Positions 1 to 6,817 of a stretch of DNA of 18,096 nucleotides are shown in pieces. The DNA is from Acidilobaceae archaeon (GTDB lineage: Archaea > Thermoproteota > Thermoprotei_A > Sulfolobales > Acidilobaceae), in assembly GCA_026985435.1 (NCBI GenBank), contig JALSQL010000017.1, positions 1-18,096 on the forward strand, given 5' to 3'. Below the pieces are notes generated by a model. The model saw only the letters and a list, made by a program, of their open reading frames with translations, was not told where the DNA came from and made no database searches. The position numbers were made by a program, and so were the translations under genes. The first letter of the stretch is position 1. Each line of letters starts with the position of its first letter.

Positions 1-47
1 ACTATACCATGGCCGGAAGTGTGGCTAGTGAAGGCGGGGACCATCTC

Positions 48-323
48 ATGGGCTACGTAGTTAAGCGGATCAAGGGCCGCCTGTACGTCTACGAGCAATA
101 TCGTAGGGATAGCAGGGTGGTTACCAAGTACGTCGGCCCACTAGAACGTATTATCGAAGAGTGGAAGGCCCTCAAGAACATGGGGTTGAGGGGCGAAGCC
201 CCCAGGATGGTGGACCGGCCGGGATTTGAACCCGGGGCCTCCCGGGTGCAAGCCGGGCGCTCTTCCAGGCTGAGCTACCGGCCCACCCAGCCGTGCTGGC
301 CTGCTCGCGGCTGCGAGGTTTAA
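48..323 (+). CDS. small unrecognised protein, reading frame runs through antisense tRNA-Ala
   Basis: I do not recognise this gene. The ATG at 48 follows a GGCGGGGA stretch at a normal ribosome-site distance, and a TATA-like ACTATACC lies at 1-8; an in-frame ATG at 9 is less likely. The first 50 or so residues look like real protein: basic, rich in Tyr and Val, with RRDSRVVTKYVG at residues 19-30, then a short helix (ERIIEEWKALKNMG). From about residue 54 onward the frame is simply the reverse complement of tRNA-Ala and its promoter, and the stop comes only at 321-323. Either the protein truly ends in a tRNA-antisense tail, or the original 3' end was replaced when sequence beside the tRNA was rearranged. 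A related motif occurs in the protein at 5619-6050. The start and N-terminal part are fairly credible; the C-terminus is doubtful. Confidence 0.45.
   Translation: MGYVVKRIKGRLYVYEQYRRDSRVVTKYVGPLERIIEEWKALKNMGLRGEAPRMVDRPGFEPGASRVQAGRSSRLSYRPTQPCWPARGCEV
208..284 (-). tRNA. tRNA-Ala (anticodon UGC)
   Basis: Reading the minus strand from 284, the gene folds as a complete cloverleaf of 74 bases plus an encoded CCA (208-210). It has a 7-bp acceptor stem GGGCCGG/CCGGTCC, D-stem GCTC/GAGC, anticodon stem CCCGG/CCGGG with loop CTTGCAC, a 5-base variable loop, and T-arm CCGGG-TTCAAAT-CCCGG. The anticodon TGC reads GCA alanine codons. The acceptor stem carries a G3:U70 wobble pair, the main alanine identity element, which independently confirms the assignment. 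There is no intron. The AT box at 317-326 would place transcription start near 295, giving a short 5' leader. A protein-like frame on the plus strand overlaps it entirely. Confidence 0.97.
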
Positions 324-326
324 TCC
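317..326. promoter_or_regulatory. AT box between divergent tRNA-Ala and mpgS
   Basis: GGTTTAATCC is the only AT-rich patch between the tRNA-Ala 5' end (284) and the mpgS start (366). Read on the minus strand it sits at TATA distance for a start near 295; read on the plus strand, for a start near 347. It may serve both genes. Confidence 0.45.
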
Positions 327-365
327 TCTGCGCCCCACACCTGTCGAAGGGGGTGTAGTCCGGGG

Positions 366-1532
366 TTGATCATAGAGCATCCTACGAGGATGGAGAGGTA
401 TGGTGCGCTGAGGGTGTTCGATGTTGTGAGGGTTGTGGGCCTCAACGGACTCGGCTTCCACGGCGGCGACGGTAGCCTCTACTTCGCCGGGCTGGACCGG
501 GCTGAGAGGCTCGCCCTGGAGACCGTGTTCGTGGTCCCAGTCAAGGACGAGGACATCATGACCCTTGAGGGCGTGATCTCCGGCATCCCTCAGGGGAGCT
601 GGGTGGTGATCGTATCAGCATCCAGCAGGAGCCCCATTGACAGGTACAGGGACGAGGTCAACCTCGCCAGGCTGCTCGCTAGAACCGCTGGCAGGAGGAT
701 AGCCGTAGTCAACCAGAGGGATAGGGCGTGGGGTGAGGTGCTACGCGGGACCAGGCTGGAGCCGCTGCTGGACGATGAGGGTAGGGTTAGGCGCGGCAAG
801 GGCGAGGGCATGATACTCGGCGTCATAGCGGCCGCCGCCCTTGGGGGCCGCTACGTGGCGTTCGTTGACAGCGACAACTACGTCCCGGGCGCGGTGGCGG
901 AGTACTCCTGGGCCTACCTGACCGGCTTCAGCCTGGCGGAGTCGGGGGAGGTTATGGTTAGGATAAAGTGGCCCTACAAGGCGAAGCTGGAGGTTACTGG
1001 CGACCTCTACCTCCGCCGGAGGGGCAGGGTGTCGATGCACACCAACTCTATGCTCAACTACGCCCTATCCCTCATCCGGAGGATAGAGACCGACATAATC
1101 AAGACCGCCAACAGCGGCGAGCACGCCATGAGCATCGACCTTGCCCTCCGCATGGAGTGGGCGGGGGCATTCGCCATAGAGTCGTACCAGCTCACGTGGC
1201 TCTTCGAGAAGTGCTGGCTGGAGGAGGCGGAGTGCCCCTTCGCCCCGAGCGGGGTGACCATCTACCAGGTGGAGACGAGGAACCCGCACATACACGCGGA
1301 GCGCGGGGACGAGCACATAGTCGACATGATAGCCTCCAGCATGGGCACCATATACTACTCGAAGCTGGGCATCGAGAGGGTTAGGAAGCGCATCCTGAGC
1401 CTCCTCGAGGACTACGACTACGAGGGCGAGCCGCCCGCGCCGAGGGTCTACCCGCCGCCCGGCAGCGAGCCCCCCAGAAGGGTGTTCGAGGACTACCTGG
1501 CCGCCAGCAGCGACGCCTACATCTCCGAGTAG
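366..1532 (+). CDS. mpgS: mannosyl-3-phosphoglycerate synthase (GT55)
   Basis: Cytosolic glycosyltransferase that joins GDP-mannose and 3-phosphoglycerate to make mannosyl-3-phosphoglycerate, the first step of the two-step route to the compatible solute mannosylglycerate. At 388 residues it matches the family length. Family hallmarks visible: VPVKDED near 58-63, GIPQGSWVVIVSASSR near 73-88, the nucleotide-binding RRGKGEGM at 142-149, the DXD-like metal site VDSDNY at 167-172, NSGEHAMS at 249-256 and NPHIHAERGDEH further on. The TTG start at 366 is preferred over ATG 390 because the N-terminus MIIEHPTRMERYGALRV lines up with the start I recall for Pyrococcus MpgS; GGGGGTG lies about 10 bases upstream. 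The partner phosphatase (mpgP), often adjacent in other archaea, is not in the window; the next gene converges on this one. Confidence 0.95.
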   Translation: MIIEHPTRMERYGALRVFDVVRVVGLNGLGFHGGDGSLYFAGLDRAERLALETVFVVPVKDEDIMTLEGVISGIPQGSWVVIVSASSRSPIDRYRDEVNLARLLARTAGRRIAVVNQRDRAWGEVLRGTRLEPLLDDEGRVRRGKGEGMILGVIAAAALGGRYVAFVDSDNYVPGAVAEYSWAYLTGFSLAESGEVMVRIKWPYKAKLEVTGDLYLRRRGRVSMHTNSMLNYALSLIRRIETDIIKTANSGEHAMSIDLALRMEWAGAFAIESYQLTWLFEKCWLEEAECPFAPSGVTIYQVETRNPHIHAERGDEHIVDMIASSMGTIYYSKLGIERVRKRILSLLEDYDYEGEPPAPRVYPPPGSEPPRRVFEDYLAASSDAYISE

Positions 1533-1568
1533 CCGGCCAGCCCGAGAAAATGGGGGTGTGGGGCAGCG

Positions 1569-2012
1569 CTAGCCCTGGGCCTGCCTGTTGAGGCAGCCGC
1601 CCAGGGCCTTGGCTAGGTCTATGATGAACCCTAGCCCCTTCTGGACGTCGGGGTCCCTGAGGGCCCCCATGAGCCCCGTGAGGCCCCTCGGCTTCGACTT
1701 AGCCGGGTCCGCGCTGCCGAGGCCCTCTAGCAGGCAGGTGAACGCCTTCTCGGTGTTGGTCTGGATGGCGTAGACCCTGCCGGGGTCGACCCTCCTGGCG
1801 GCCTCGAGGATCGCGGCCGCCACCGCCACCAGCCTGAGCAGGCCCGTGTCGTTCTGCATTAGGTCCAGCATGTCCTCGCTCTTGTCGAGGAACTGCTTCG
1901 CCATGCCCAGCAGGCCAGACTTCTTGAGGGCCACCGCCAGCTCCGCTAGCTCCTTCAGGGCCTCGACGCCCGCCGCGTCGAGCTCGGCCCCGCCTACCCT
2001 ACTCTCACTCAC
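1569..2012 (-). CDS. DUF1641 family protein, partner of the SQR-like flavoprotein
   Basis: A 147-residue, mostly helical soluble protein of the DUF1641 family. The family's most conserved stretch is near the C-terminus: ALRDPDVQKGLGFIIDLAKALG, beginning around residue 116. The N-terminal half has the usual alternating helices (ELAELAVALKKSGLLG, then MLDLMQNDTGLLRLVAVAAA). No catalytic motif is visible, and the biochemical role of the family is not established. The GTG start at 2012 follows GGGGTGG at a good distance, 15 bases after the stop of the upstream flavoprotein gene, so the two are very likely co-transcribed and translationally linked. DUF1641 genes commonly sit beside SQR-like flavoproteins, or formate dehydrogenase genes, in archaea and bacteria; an accessory or assembly role for the flavoprotein is an inference from that. 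Confidence 0.88.
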   Translation of the reverse strand: MSESRVGGAELDAAGVEALKELAELAVALKKSGLLGMAKQFLDKSEDMLDLMQNDTGLLRLVAVAAAILEAARRVDPGRVYAIQTNTEKAFTCLLEGLGSADPAKSKPRGLTGLMGALRDPDVQKGLGFIIDLAKALGGCLNRQAQG

Positions 2013-2027
2013 CCTAGACCACCCCCA

Positions 2028-3239
2028 CTAGGCCACCCCATCGAAGCGCAGGCGCGACAGCCAGCCCGCGTAGAAGCCCTTCTTGACCAGCCTGATGAGC
2101 GGGGACTCCATGGTTACGTAGCACTTGTCGTTCCACGTGTACATGCCCGTAGAGGTGTCGTAGGCCACCTCGCACGTGCCGAGCCAGCCGGAGTCCGCCA
2201 CGTAGGCGGCGCACGTGACCGGGGCAGCGTATGCGGGCTCGGCCAGGCCGTCGATGTCGCCGAGGATGGACTTGGCGGCGACTATGGCTGCCGTGTGTAT
2301 GAAGACTCCGGCCAGCGTCAAGCCCGTCGGGGGCATAGAGTGGTCCCCCACCAGGTATACGTCGTCGTAGGTGGGGTGCCTGAAGTCCGGCGCCCTCGCC
2401 TTGGCGAACCTCGGGTCCTGCTCGAAGCGGAACTCTGGCGTGTCGAGGGGGCCCGGCAGCCCCGGCGGCGGCACCTTTATGAGGAGGTCGTACTCGTGCT
2501 CCGAGTTCCTGGTTACGACGACCCTCCTCTCGGGGTCAACCCTCTCGAGGCCGTCGTGCGCCACCAGCTTTACCCCGTACTTGTCCAGGTACTTCCTCCA
2601 CAGCCTCGATATGCTGGGCCCTAGAGCCTCCGCTATCGTTGCGCCGTTGGGCATCCTGGGGGCCACGACCGTTATGTCCGCCCTCACGCCCCTCTTGGAG
2701 AACTTCGCCGCTAGGACCGTGCTCATCTCCAGCGGGTAGATCCCGCACCTGTACGGCATCTCGGGGGCCAGTATCACCACCCTGCCTCCCCTGAACGAGG
2801 CCAGGGCCTCGTGGAGCCGGAGGGCCGACTCGGGGTCGTAGTTGTGGAGGCCAGCCTCGCTGAGGCCCTCGTAGCGGCTCCAGGCGTTGGTCACACCCAT
2901 GGCTATAACTAGGTAGTCGTAGTCGAACGCGCGGCCGCCCTCGGTTGTGACTAGCCTGTTCGCCGGGTCTATCGAGGCCACGGGGTCGACCACAACGTCC
3001 ACGCCGTACTTGGAGAGGTTTCGTATGGGCGCCCTGGTCTCGTCGAGCGCCAGGCCCTCAACGGCCACGTCAAGCCAGAGTGGAGGCATGTAGAACCACT
3101 CGCTGTTCGTGACGAGCGTCACGTCAAGGTCGACGCCATACTCCCTGGCGGCGTCTTTTAGGTACGTGGAGGCCACGTAGCCCCCAGTACCGCCTCCTAG
3201 GACTAGCACCTTCTTTGAAGCCAACGCTAGCCCACCCAC
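2028..3239 (-). CDS. sulfide:quinone oxidoreductase-like FAD flavoprotein
   Basis: FAD-dependent pyridine-nucleotide-disulfide-family enzyme of the SQR/flavocytochrome c sulfide dehydrogenase branch, expected to oxidise sulfide or polysulfide and pass electrons to quinone at the inner membrane face. Visible: N-terminal dinucleotide fold with GGGTGG at 15-20, a second FAD motif DDVYLVGD at 292-299, and PEMPYRCG with Cys165, matching the conserved SQR cysteine; Cys343 is a plausible second redox cysteine. The third cysteine of classical archaeal SQR is not obvious, so the exact substrate is uncertain. The C-terminal tail (LIRLVKKGFYAGWLSRLRF) looks like an amphipathic membrane anchor. The GTG at 3239 gives 403 residues; a TTG at 3224, with GGGTGGG before it, would start right at the FAD motif and is equally plausible. 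First gene of an SQR-DUF1641 pair. Confidence 0.85.
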   Translation of the reverse strand: MGGLALASKKVLVLGGGTGGYVASTYLKDAAREYGVDLDVTLVTNSEWFYMPPLWLDVAVEGLALDETRAPIRNLSKYGVDVVVDPVASIDPANRLVTTEGGRAFDYDYLVIAMGVTNAWSRYEGLSEAGLHNYDPESALRLHEALASFRGGRVVILAPEMPYRCGIYPLEMSTVLAAKFSKRGVRADITVVAPRMPNGATIAEALGPSISRLWRKYLDKYGVKLVAHDGLERVDPERRVVVTRNSEHEYDLLIKVPPPGLPGPLDTPEFRFEQDPRFAKARAPDFRHPTYDDVYLVGDHSMPPTGLTLAGVFIHTAAIVAAKSILGDIDGLAEPAYAAPVTCAAYVADSGWLGTCEVAYDTSTGMYTWNDKCYVTMESPLIRLVKKGFYAGWLSRLRFDGVA

Positions 3240-3272
3240 GGGTCGCCTTCACGACACCATTCCGCGGCTATC

Positions 3273-3285
3273 AATATTTATATAG
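3273..3285 (-). promoter_or_regulatory. TATA box for the SQR-like / DUF1641 pair
   Basis: Minus-strand CTATATAAATATT is a near-ideal archaeal TATA box. It predicts transcription start near 3252, about 13 bases before GTG 3239 and 28 before TTG 3224. It lies in the 114-bp gap after the acyl-CoA synthetase stop, so the pair has its own promoter. Confidence 0.75.
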
Positions 3286-3353
3286 CATGGTTAATCGTGT
3301 AAAACAGGGCTTAATCCCCTGGGGGGCGGCGCTTTTAAAGGCTAGCCAAAGGC

Positions 3354-5414
3354 CTAGCTGGCCCCGCGCAGGCTGGCCAGGAGCCTCCTTATCGTGTCGA
3401 CAGCCTCGGGGTTCTCCAGGACGCTGAGCTCCCTGGGCTCGACCCCCCGGGCCAGGTCTCGTATGACCCTCCTCGTTATCTTGCCGCTCCTCGTCCTCGG
3501 GAGGTCGTCCACTATGAACACCCTCTCCGGCCTGAACGCTTTGCCCAGCCTCTCCGCCACGAGGCTCCTCAGCTCCTCCTCGAGGCCCTCCCTAGCCTGG
3601 CCCGGCTTGGGTATGGCGAAGCAGACGATCGTCTCCCCCTTCACCTCGTGCGGCACGCCAACGCAGGCCGCCTCCGCTATGGCCGGGTGGCTCGTGAGTA
3701 TCCCCTCCAGCTCGAGGCTCCCTATCCTCTTGCCGGCTACCTTGATCACGTCGTCCGCCCTGCCTAGTATGTACCAGAACCCGTCCTCGTCTATGAGGGC
3801 GTAGTCGCCGTGGTACCAGACTCCGGGGAACCTGCTCCAGTACGTGCGTATGTACCTCTCTGGGTCCCGCCACAGGCCGCGTGTCATGCTGGGCGCCGGC
3901 TTCTTCGCTACCAGGTACCCCGGCGCCCCGCGGACCGGCCTCCCCTCGTCGTCGAACACGTCAACGTCCATACCAAGGCCGGGCCCCCAGAGGGTGGAGG
4001 GCTTCAGGGGCACCACGGGGCTCGGGAGGAGGAAGCACCCGAATATCTCGGTGCCGCCGCTCAGGTTTATGAGGGGCCTCCTCTCCCCTCCAAGGTCCCT
4101 CATCACCCACATCCACGTGTCGGGGTCTATCGGCTCGCCCGTGTTGCCGAAGGCTCGGAGGCTGGAGAGGTCGTACTCGCCTATCAGGTGGCTCGCCTCC
4201 CTCTTGAGCAGCCTGGCGGCCGTCGCCGCGAAGCCGAAGTGTGTCACCCTATACCTCTCAATGAGCTCCCACGACCTCCCCGGCCTCGGATATGTGGGGA
4301 GCCCCTCCACCACAAGATGGCTCGCGCCGAGGAACTGGGATCCAATGACCTGCCAGGGCCCCATCATCCAGCCTATGTCCGTTATCCACCATAGCCGGTC
4401 GCCAGGCTCCTCCCAGCCGGGGTGTATGTCTAGGTTGAAGTAGTGCTCCTTGACTGGCTGGAGCAGCGCCCCGGCGTGGCTTATCACGGCGCCCTTGGGC
4501 TTACCGGTCGTGCCGCTGGTGAAGAGTAGTAGCGCCGGGGTCTCGGGGTCGAGCTCCGCGGGGCCGGGGTCGGACCTCGCCTTGCCGGCTATCGCTTTGC
4601 TCCACCTCTCGTCCCTCCCCTCCCTCATCGGGGCGTCGCTCCTGCCCAGCCTCTCTATCACGACCACGCGGGGCTCCGGGGCCCCCTGAGAGGCGGCGAG
4701 CTCTATTGACTCGTCGGCCTGCTCCTTCAGCTTGACTACCCTGCCCCGCCTCAGGTAGCCGTCTGCGGTCACCAGCACCTTGGCCTCGGACTGGACCAGC
4801 CTCTCCGCCACCGCTGGCGGGGCGAAGCCTGAGAATATCGGGCTGGCTATCGCCCCTATCCTCATGGCGGCTAGCATCGCTGCTATGCTCTCCGGCAGCA
4901 TCGGAGCGTATATCGCAACGACATCACCCACTCCCACCCCCGACTCTGCCAGGTAGGCCGAGAACCTGGCCACCATATCTGCCAGCTCGCTGTAGGTGAC
5001 CCTCCTCTCCGACCCATCCTCCCCGACCCAGGTGAAGGCCTCCCTCTGGCCGAGCCCCAGCTTGACCGGCCTGTCTACGACGTTGTAGGCGGCGTTGAGC
5101 AGCCCGCCCCTGTACCACTTGGCCCACTCCGGCCCCCGGCTTAGGTCCACCACCTCCCTGAACTCCCGGAACCACTCCACCCCAAGCCAGCCCGGCAGAC
5201 TGCCCCAGAACCACTTCATCTCGCGAGTGCTACGCTCCACGAAGTCCTTGTACGACCGTATCCCGTGGGACTCCATGAACCTGTGCACGTTCGAGGACTC
5301 GACCACCTCCCTCGGCGGGTGCCAGATGTAGCCCACCCTATCCACACCGGAATACGCTACCTCCAGCGCTGGCTTTTGAGTCTCAAGACGTACCCAGTAT
5401 ATGAGCCGCCACAC
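3354..5414 (-). CDS. AMP-forming acyl-CoA (acetyl-CoA-type) synthetase
   Basis: Adenylate-forming enzyme that activates a carboxylic acid with ATP to an acyl-AMP and then to the CoA thioester, releasing AMP and PPi. At 686 residues it has the layout of the acetyl-CoA synthetase subfamily: N-terminal ACAS cap (WHPPREVVESSNVHRFM near 31), P-loop TSGTTGKPKG at 299-308, the A5 motif NLSGGTEIFG, the A7/A8 region YHGDYALIDEDGFWYILGR followed by DDVIKVAGKRI, and the A10 catalytic lysine (Lys645) in PRTRSGKITRR. The acid used (acetate, propionate, acetoacetate or longer) cannot be read from this. GTG 5414 has GGGTGGG five bases upstream; GTG 5345 is a fallback, with GGAGGT 13 bases before it and a TATA-like GTATAAG near 5415. 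It stands alone, separated from the SQR genes by a promoter. Confidence 0.9.
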   Translation of the reverse strand: MWRLIYWVRLETQKPALEVAYSGVDRVGYIWHPPREVVESSNVHRFMESHGIRSYKDFVERSTREMKWFWGSLPGWLGVEWFREFREVVDLSRGPEWAKWYRGGLLNAAYNVVDRPVKLGLGQREAFTWVGEDGSERRVTYSELADMVARFSAYLAESGVGVGDVVAIYAPMLPESIAAMLAAMRIGAIASPIFSGFAPPAVAERLVQSEAKVLVTADGYLRRGRVVKLKEQADESIELAASQGAPEPRVVVIERLGRSDAPMREGRDERWSKAIAGKARSDPGPAELDPETPALLLFTSGTTGKPKGAVISHAGALLQPVKEHYFNLDIHPGWEEPGDRLWWITDIGWMMGPWQVIGSQFLGASHLVVEGLPTYPRPGRSWELIERYRVTHFGFAATAARLLKREASHLIGEYDLSSLRAFGNTGEPIDPDTWMWVMRDLGGERRPLINLSGGTEIFGCFLLPSPVVPLKPSTLWGPGLGMDVDVFDDEGRPVRGAPGYLVAKKPAPSMTRGLWRDPERYIRTYWSRFPGVWYHGDYALIDEDGFWYILGRADDVIKVAGKRIGSLELEGILTSHPAIAEAACVGVPHEVKGETIVCFAIPKPGQAREGLEEELRSLVAERLGKAFRPERVFIVDDLPRTRSGKITRRVIRDLARGVEPRELSVLENPEAVDTIRRLLASLRGAS

Positions 5415-5458
5415 TTATACCCACCCGTTAGTGGTTACTACATCATGATTTTTGACGT

Positions 5459-5478
5459 GATAATTATATATTTAATTC
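5459..5478 (-). promoter_or_regulatory. TATA region for acyl-CoA synthetase
   Basis: The minus strand reads AATTAAATATATAATTAT here, a long AT run with a good TATA core. It would start transcription about 20-25 bases before the GTG at 5414. A second, weaker box (GTATAAG, near 5415) would only fit the downstream GTG start. Confidence 0.5.
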
Positions 5479-5532
5479 TGTCTGTAAGTCTAAATATTTT
5501 CCCTCGGAGAGCCATGTACACCAATCATCCAC

Positions 5533-5542
5533 CATATATAGG
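5533..5542 (+). promoter_or_regulatory. TATA box for the 5619 gene
   Basis: CATATATAGG predicts a start near 5563 and a leader of about 55 bases that ends in the strong purine-rich ribosome site GGGAGGGGGG before ATG 5619. Confidence 0.5.
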
Positions 5543-5618
5543 CTTTGCATATCCACTCTACTGGGCGGCCGTGAAGTAGGCCTGCGACGAGCCGACCCGC
5601 CTGGGAGGGGGGGATGGG

Positions 5619-6050
5619 ATGGAAGAGCCGACTGAGCCGCCCGAGCCTTGTGCTTCTGAGAATTGTGTTGTGCGTGTCTACGGCGGCGCCGGGGCAGCTG
5701 AAGCCCTAAGCCTCATGGCCCGCAAGGCTGTCTACTCCTATAACCTCGCCATCCGCGGGACGAGCTACTACCTCAAGCCAGTACACTACGTCTACAAGAG
5801 GGGTAACGATGGGGTGACCAAGGTCTACGAGTACTATGGGAGGTACTGGTGGCGCCTTGAGAGGAGGGGCAGCAGGGTGAGGTGGAGGTACGTGGGCCGG
5901 AGGAAGCCCCCGGGGCTACCCGAGCCCCCCAGGACGGGGCTCGAGGGGCTCCGGATAATACGGGTGGGCGATGATATAATAGTTGACTGCTGGGTCCTCG
6001 AGAAGTTCCCCGACCTCTTCAGGGGCCTTCGCCTCGAGCGCGTCTACTAG
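5619..6050 (+). CDS. uncharacterised 143-residue archaeal protein
   Basis: I do not recognise the family. The ATG is preceded by GGGAGGGGGG, a strong ribosome site, and a TATA box lies upstream, so the gene looks real. An acidic, proline-rich N-terminus with two cysteines (Cys11, Cys16) leads into a domain rich in Tyr, Trp and Arg (residues about 35-95), ending in RRGSRVRWRYVG at 82-93. After a Pro-rich linker, a short beta-type segment (IIRVGDDIIVDCWVLEKF) closes the protein. There is no signal peptide or membrane segment. The basic aromatic core suggests nucleic-acid or ribosome contact, but this is only inference. Its last 32 bases overlap the 3' end of the convergent UPF0148 gene. The aromatic-basic motif resembles that of the small protein at 48. 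Confidence 0.75.
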   Translation: MEEPTEPPEPCASENCVVRVYGGAGAAEALSLMARKAVYSYNLAIRGTSYYLKPVHYVYKRGNDGVTKVYEYYGRYWWRLERRGSRVRWRYVGRRKPPGLPEPPRTGLEGLRIIRVGDDIIVDCWVLEKFPDLFRGLRLERVY

Positions 6051-6429
6051 GCCCGCCCGGGCCCTGGGCCTCCCGGCTGGCAGGCTGGGCCCTCTGGCTG
6101 CGGAGCCCGCGTATGCGCTCAGCGGCCTCGATTACCTGCAGCCACCGCAGGATCTCCTCGGGCTCCCCCCGCTCGAGGGCCTCCTGCACGCGGAGGGCGG
6201 CCCTGTACTCCGCCATCTTCACCGCCTCCTCTATGTGAACCTCCCTCTCCTCCTCGTCGCTGCTGACGATCACGACCCTCCCGTGGACCGGGCACACGAC
6301 CTCGCCGCTCCTAAGCCTGAAGAGCGGGAGGCCGCAGATGGGGCAGGTCTCAGCCAGCATGACCGCGCCCTGCTGGAGCAGCTGGACCATCCTCTTCATA
6401 GCGTCGGGGCCCGGCTTGCCGCCGCTCAT
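6019..6429 (-). CDS. UPF0148 / Sjogren's-scleroderma autoantigen 1-like zinc-ribbon protein
   Basis: A 136-residue protein of the archaeal UPF0148 family, related to eukaryotic autoantigen p27. The N-terminal helix is followed by a zinc ribbon CPICGLPLFRLRSGEVVCPVHG, with ligands Cys29, Cys32, Cys46 and His49; the fourth ligand is His rather than Cys. A helical region follows (about 60-110), then a basic, Pro/Gly-rich tail. Function is unknown; such ribbons often bind nucleic acid or a partner protein. The ATG at 6429 has GAGGTG about 11 bases upstream. The gene is divergent from UPF0147, apparently sharing the AT box at 6476-6485, and its 3' end overlaps the convergent 5619 gene by 32 bases. 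The tail (after about residue 111) is the overlapping part and is probably little constrained. Confidence 0.87.
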   Translation of the reverse strand: MSGGKPGPDAMKRMVQLLQQGAVMLAETCPICGLPLFRLRSGEVVCPVHGRVVIVSSDEEEREVHIEEAVKMAEYRAALRVQEALERGEPEEILRWLQVIEAAERIRGLRSQRAQPASREAQGPGGPSRRARGEGP

Positions 6430-6475
6430 CCCAAGCCAGCACCTCTCCCGGGGGGCCGCGGCTGGCGGGCGTGCT

Positions 6476-6485
6476 AGTTATATTT
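6476..6485. promoter_or_regulatory. shared TATA box, UPF0148 / UPF0147-FAU-1
   Basis: AGTTATATTT, read as AAATATAACT on the other strand, is the only AT-rich block between these divergent genes. It gives start sites near 6507 (plus) and 6455 (minus), both at suitable distances from the start codons. Confidence 0.55.
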
Positions 6486-6522
6486 CGCCCTCCGGCAGGG
6501 GTGCAGGAGGGGGTGATCGTGG

Positions 6523-6798
6523 GTGGCGGCTAAGGCGCCCATGGACAACGAGGCCAAGATCAGGCTTGCCATGAGCATCCTGGCTGGCATAGTTAACGAT
6601 ACCGGGGTCCCGAGGAACATTAGGAGGGCGGCGGCGGAGGCTCTCACCCACCTGAGGGACCTCAGCCTCAGCCCGGCTGTCAGGGCTGCCAACGCTATCA
6701 GTGCGCTCGAGGAGGTCAGCCAGGACCCCAACATGCCCATACATGCTAGGACGAGGATATGGAACGTCATATCGATCCTCGAGACCGTTAGGGACTAG
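6523..6798 (+). CDS. UPF0147 family protein
   Basis: A 91-residue, all-helical soluble protein of the archaeal UPF0147 family, whose function is unknown. Conserved family blocks are easy to see: GIVNDTGVPRNIRRAAAEAL in the middle, VRAANAISALEEVSQDPNMP, and the C-terminal HARTRIWNVISILETVRD. Full length for the family. The GTG at 6523 is chosen because GGGGTG (6510-6515) lies seven bases before it; internal ATG 6541 is a possible shorter start. It is followed after 19 bases by FAU-1, in the same direction and without a visible promoter, so the two should form an operon. The HEAT-like repeated helices suggest a protein-binding role, which is inference. Confidence 0.92.
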   Translation: MAAKAPMDNEAKIRLAMSILAGIVNDTGVPRNIRRAAAEALTHLRDLSLSPAVRAANAISALEEVSQDPNMPIHARTRIWNVISILETVRD

Positions 6799-6817
6799 CA
6801 GCGCCGGTGGCAGCGCC

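Larger units (their letters stand above)
5415..5618. other. AT-rich divergent intergenic region
   Basis: About 200 bases between the divergent acyl-CoA synthetase and the 143-residue protein, with a strongly AT-rich core (about 5440-5505) in otherwise GC-rich DNA. It holds the promoters of both genes. A 21-codon frame at 5514-5579 has GGAG before its ATG but no other support as a gene. Confidence 0.6.

Noticed and set aside
1620..1661. C/D-box sRNA look-alike (ATGATGA followed by CTGA)
   Set aside because: It lies inside the DUF1641 coding region in antisense and lacks the internal D'/C' boxes; probably chance.
3844..4443. 199-codon plus-strand frame, with a 194-codon frame in another register at 3810-4394
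   Set aside because: Both lie inside the acyl-CoA synthetase, which has continuous family motifs; long shadow frames are expected at this GC content.
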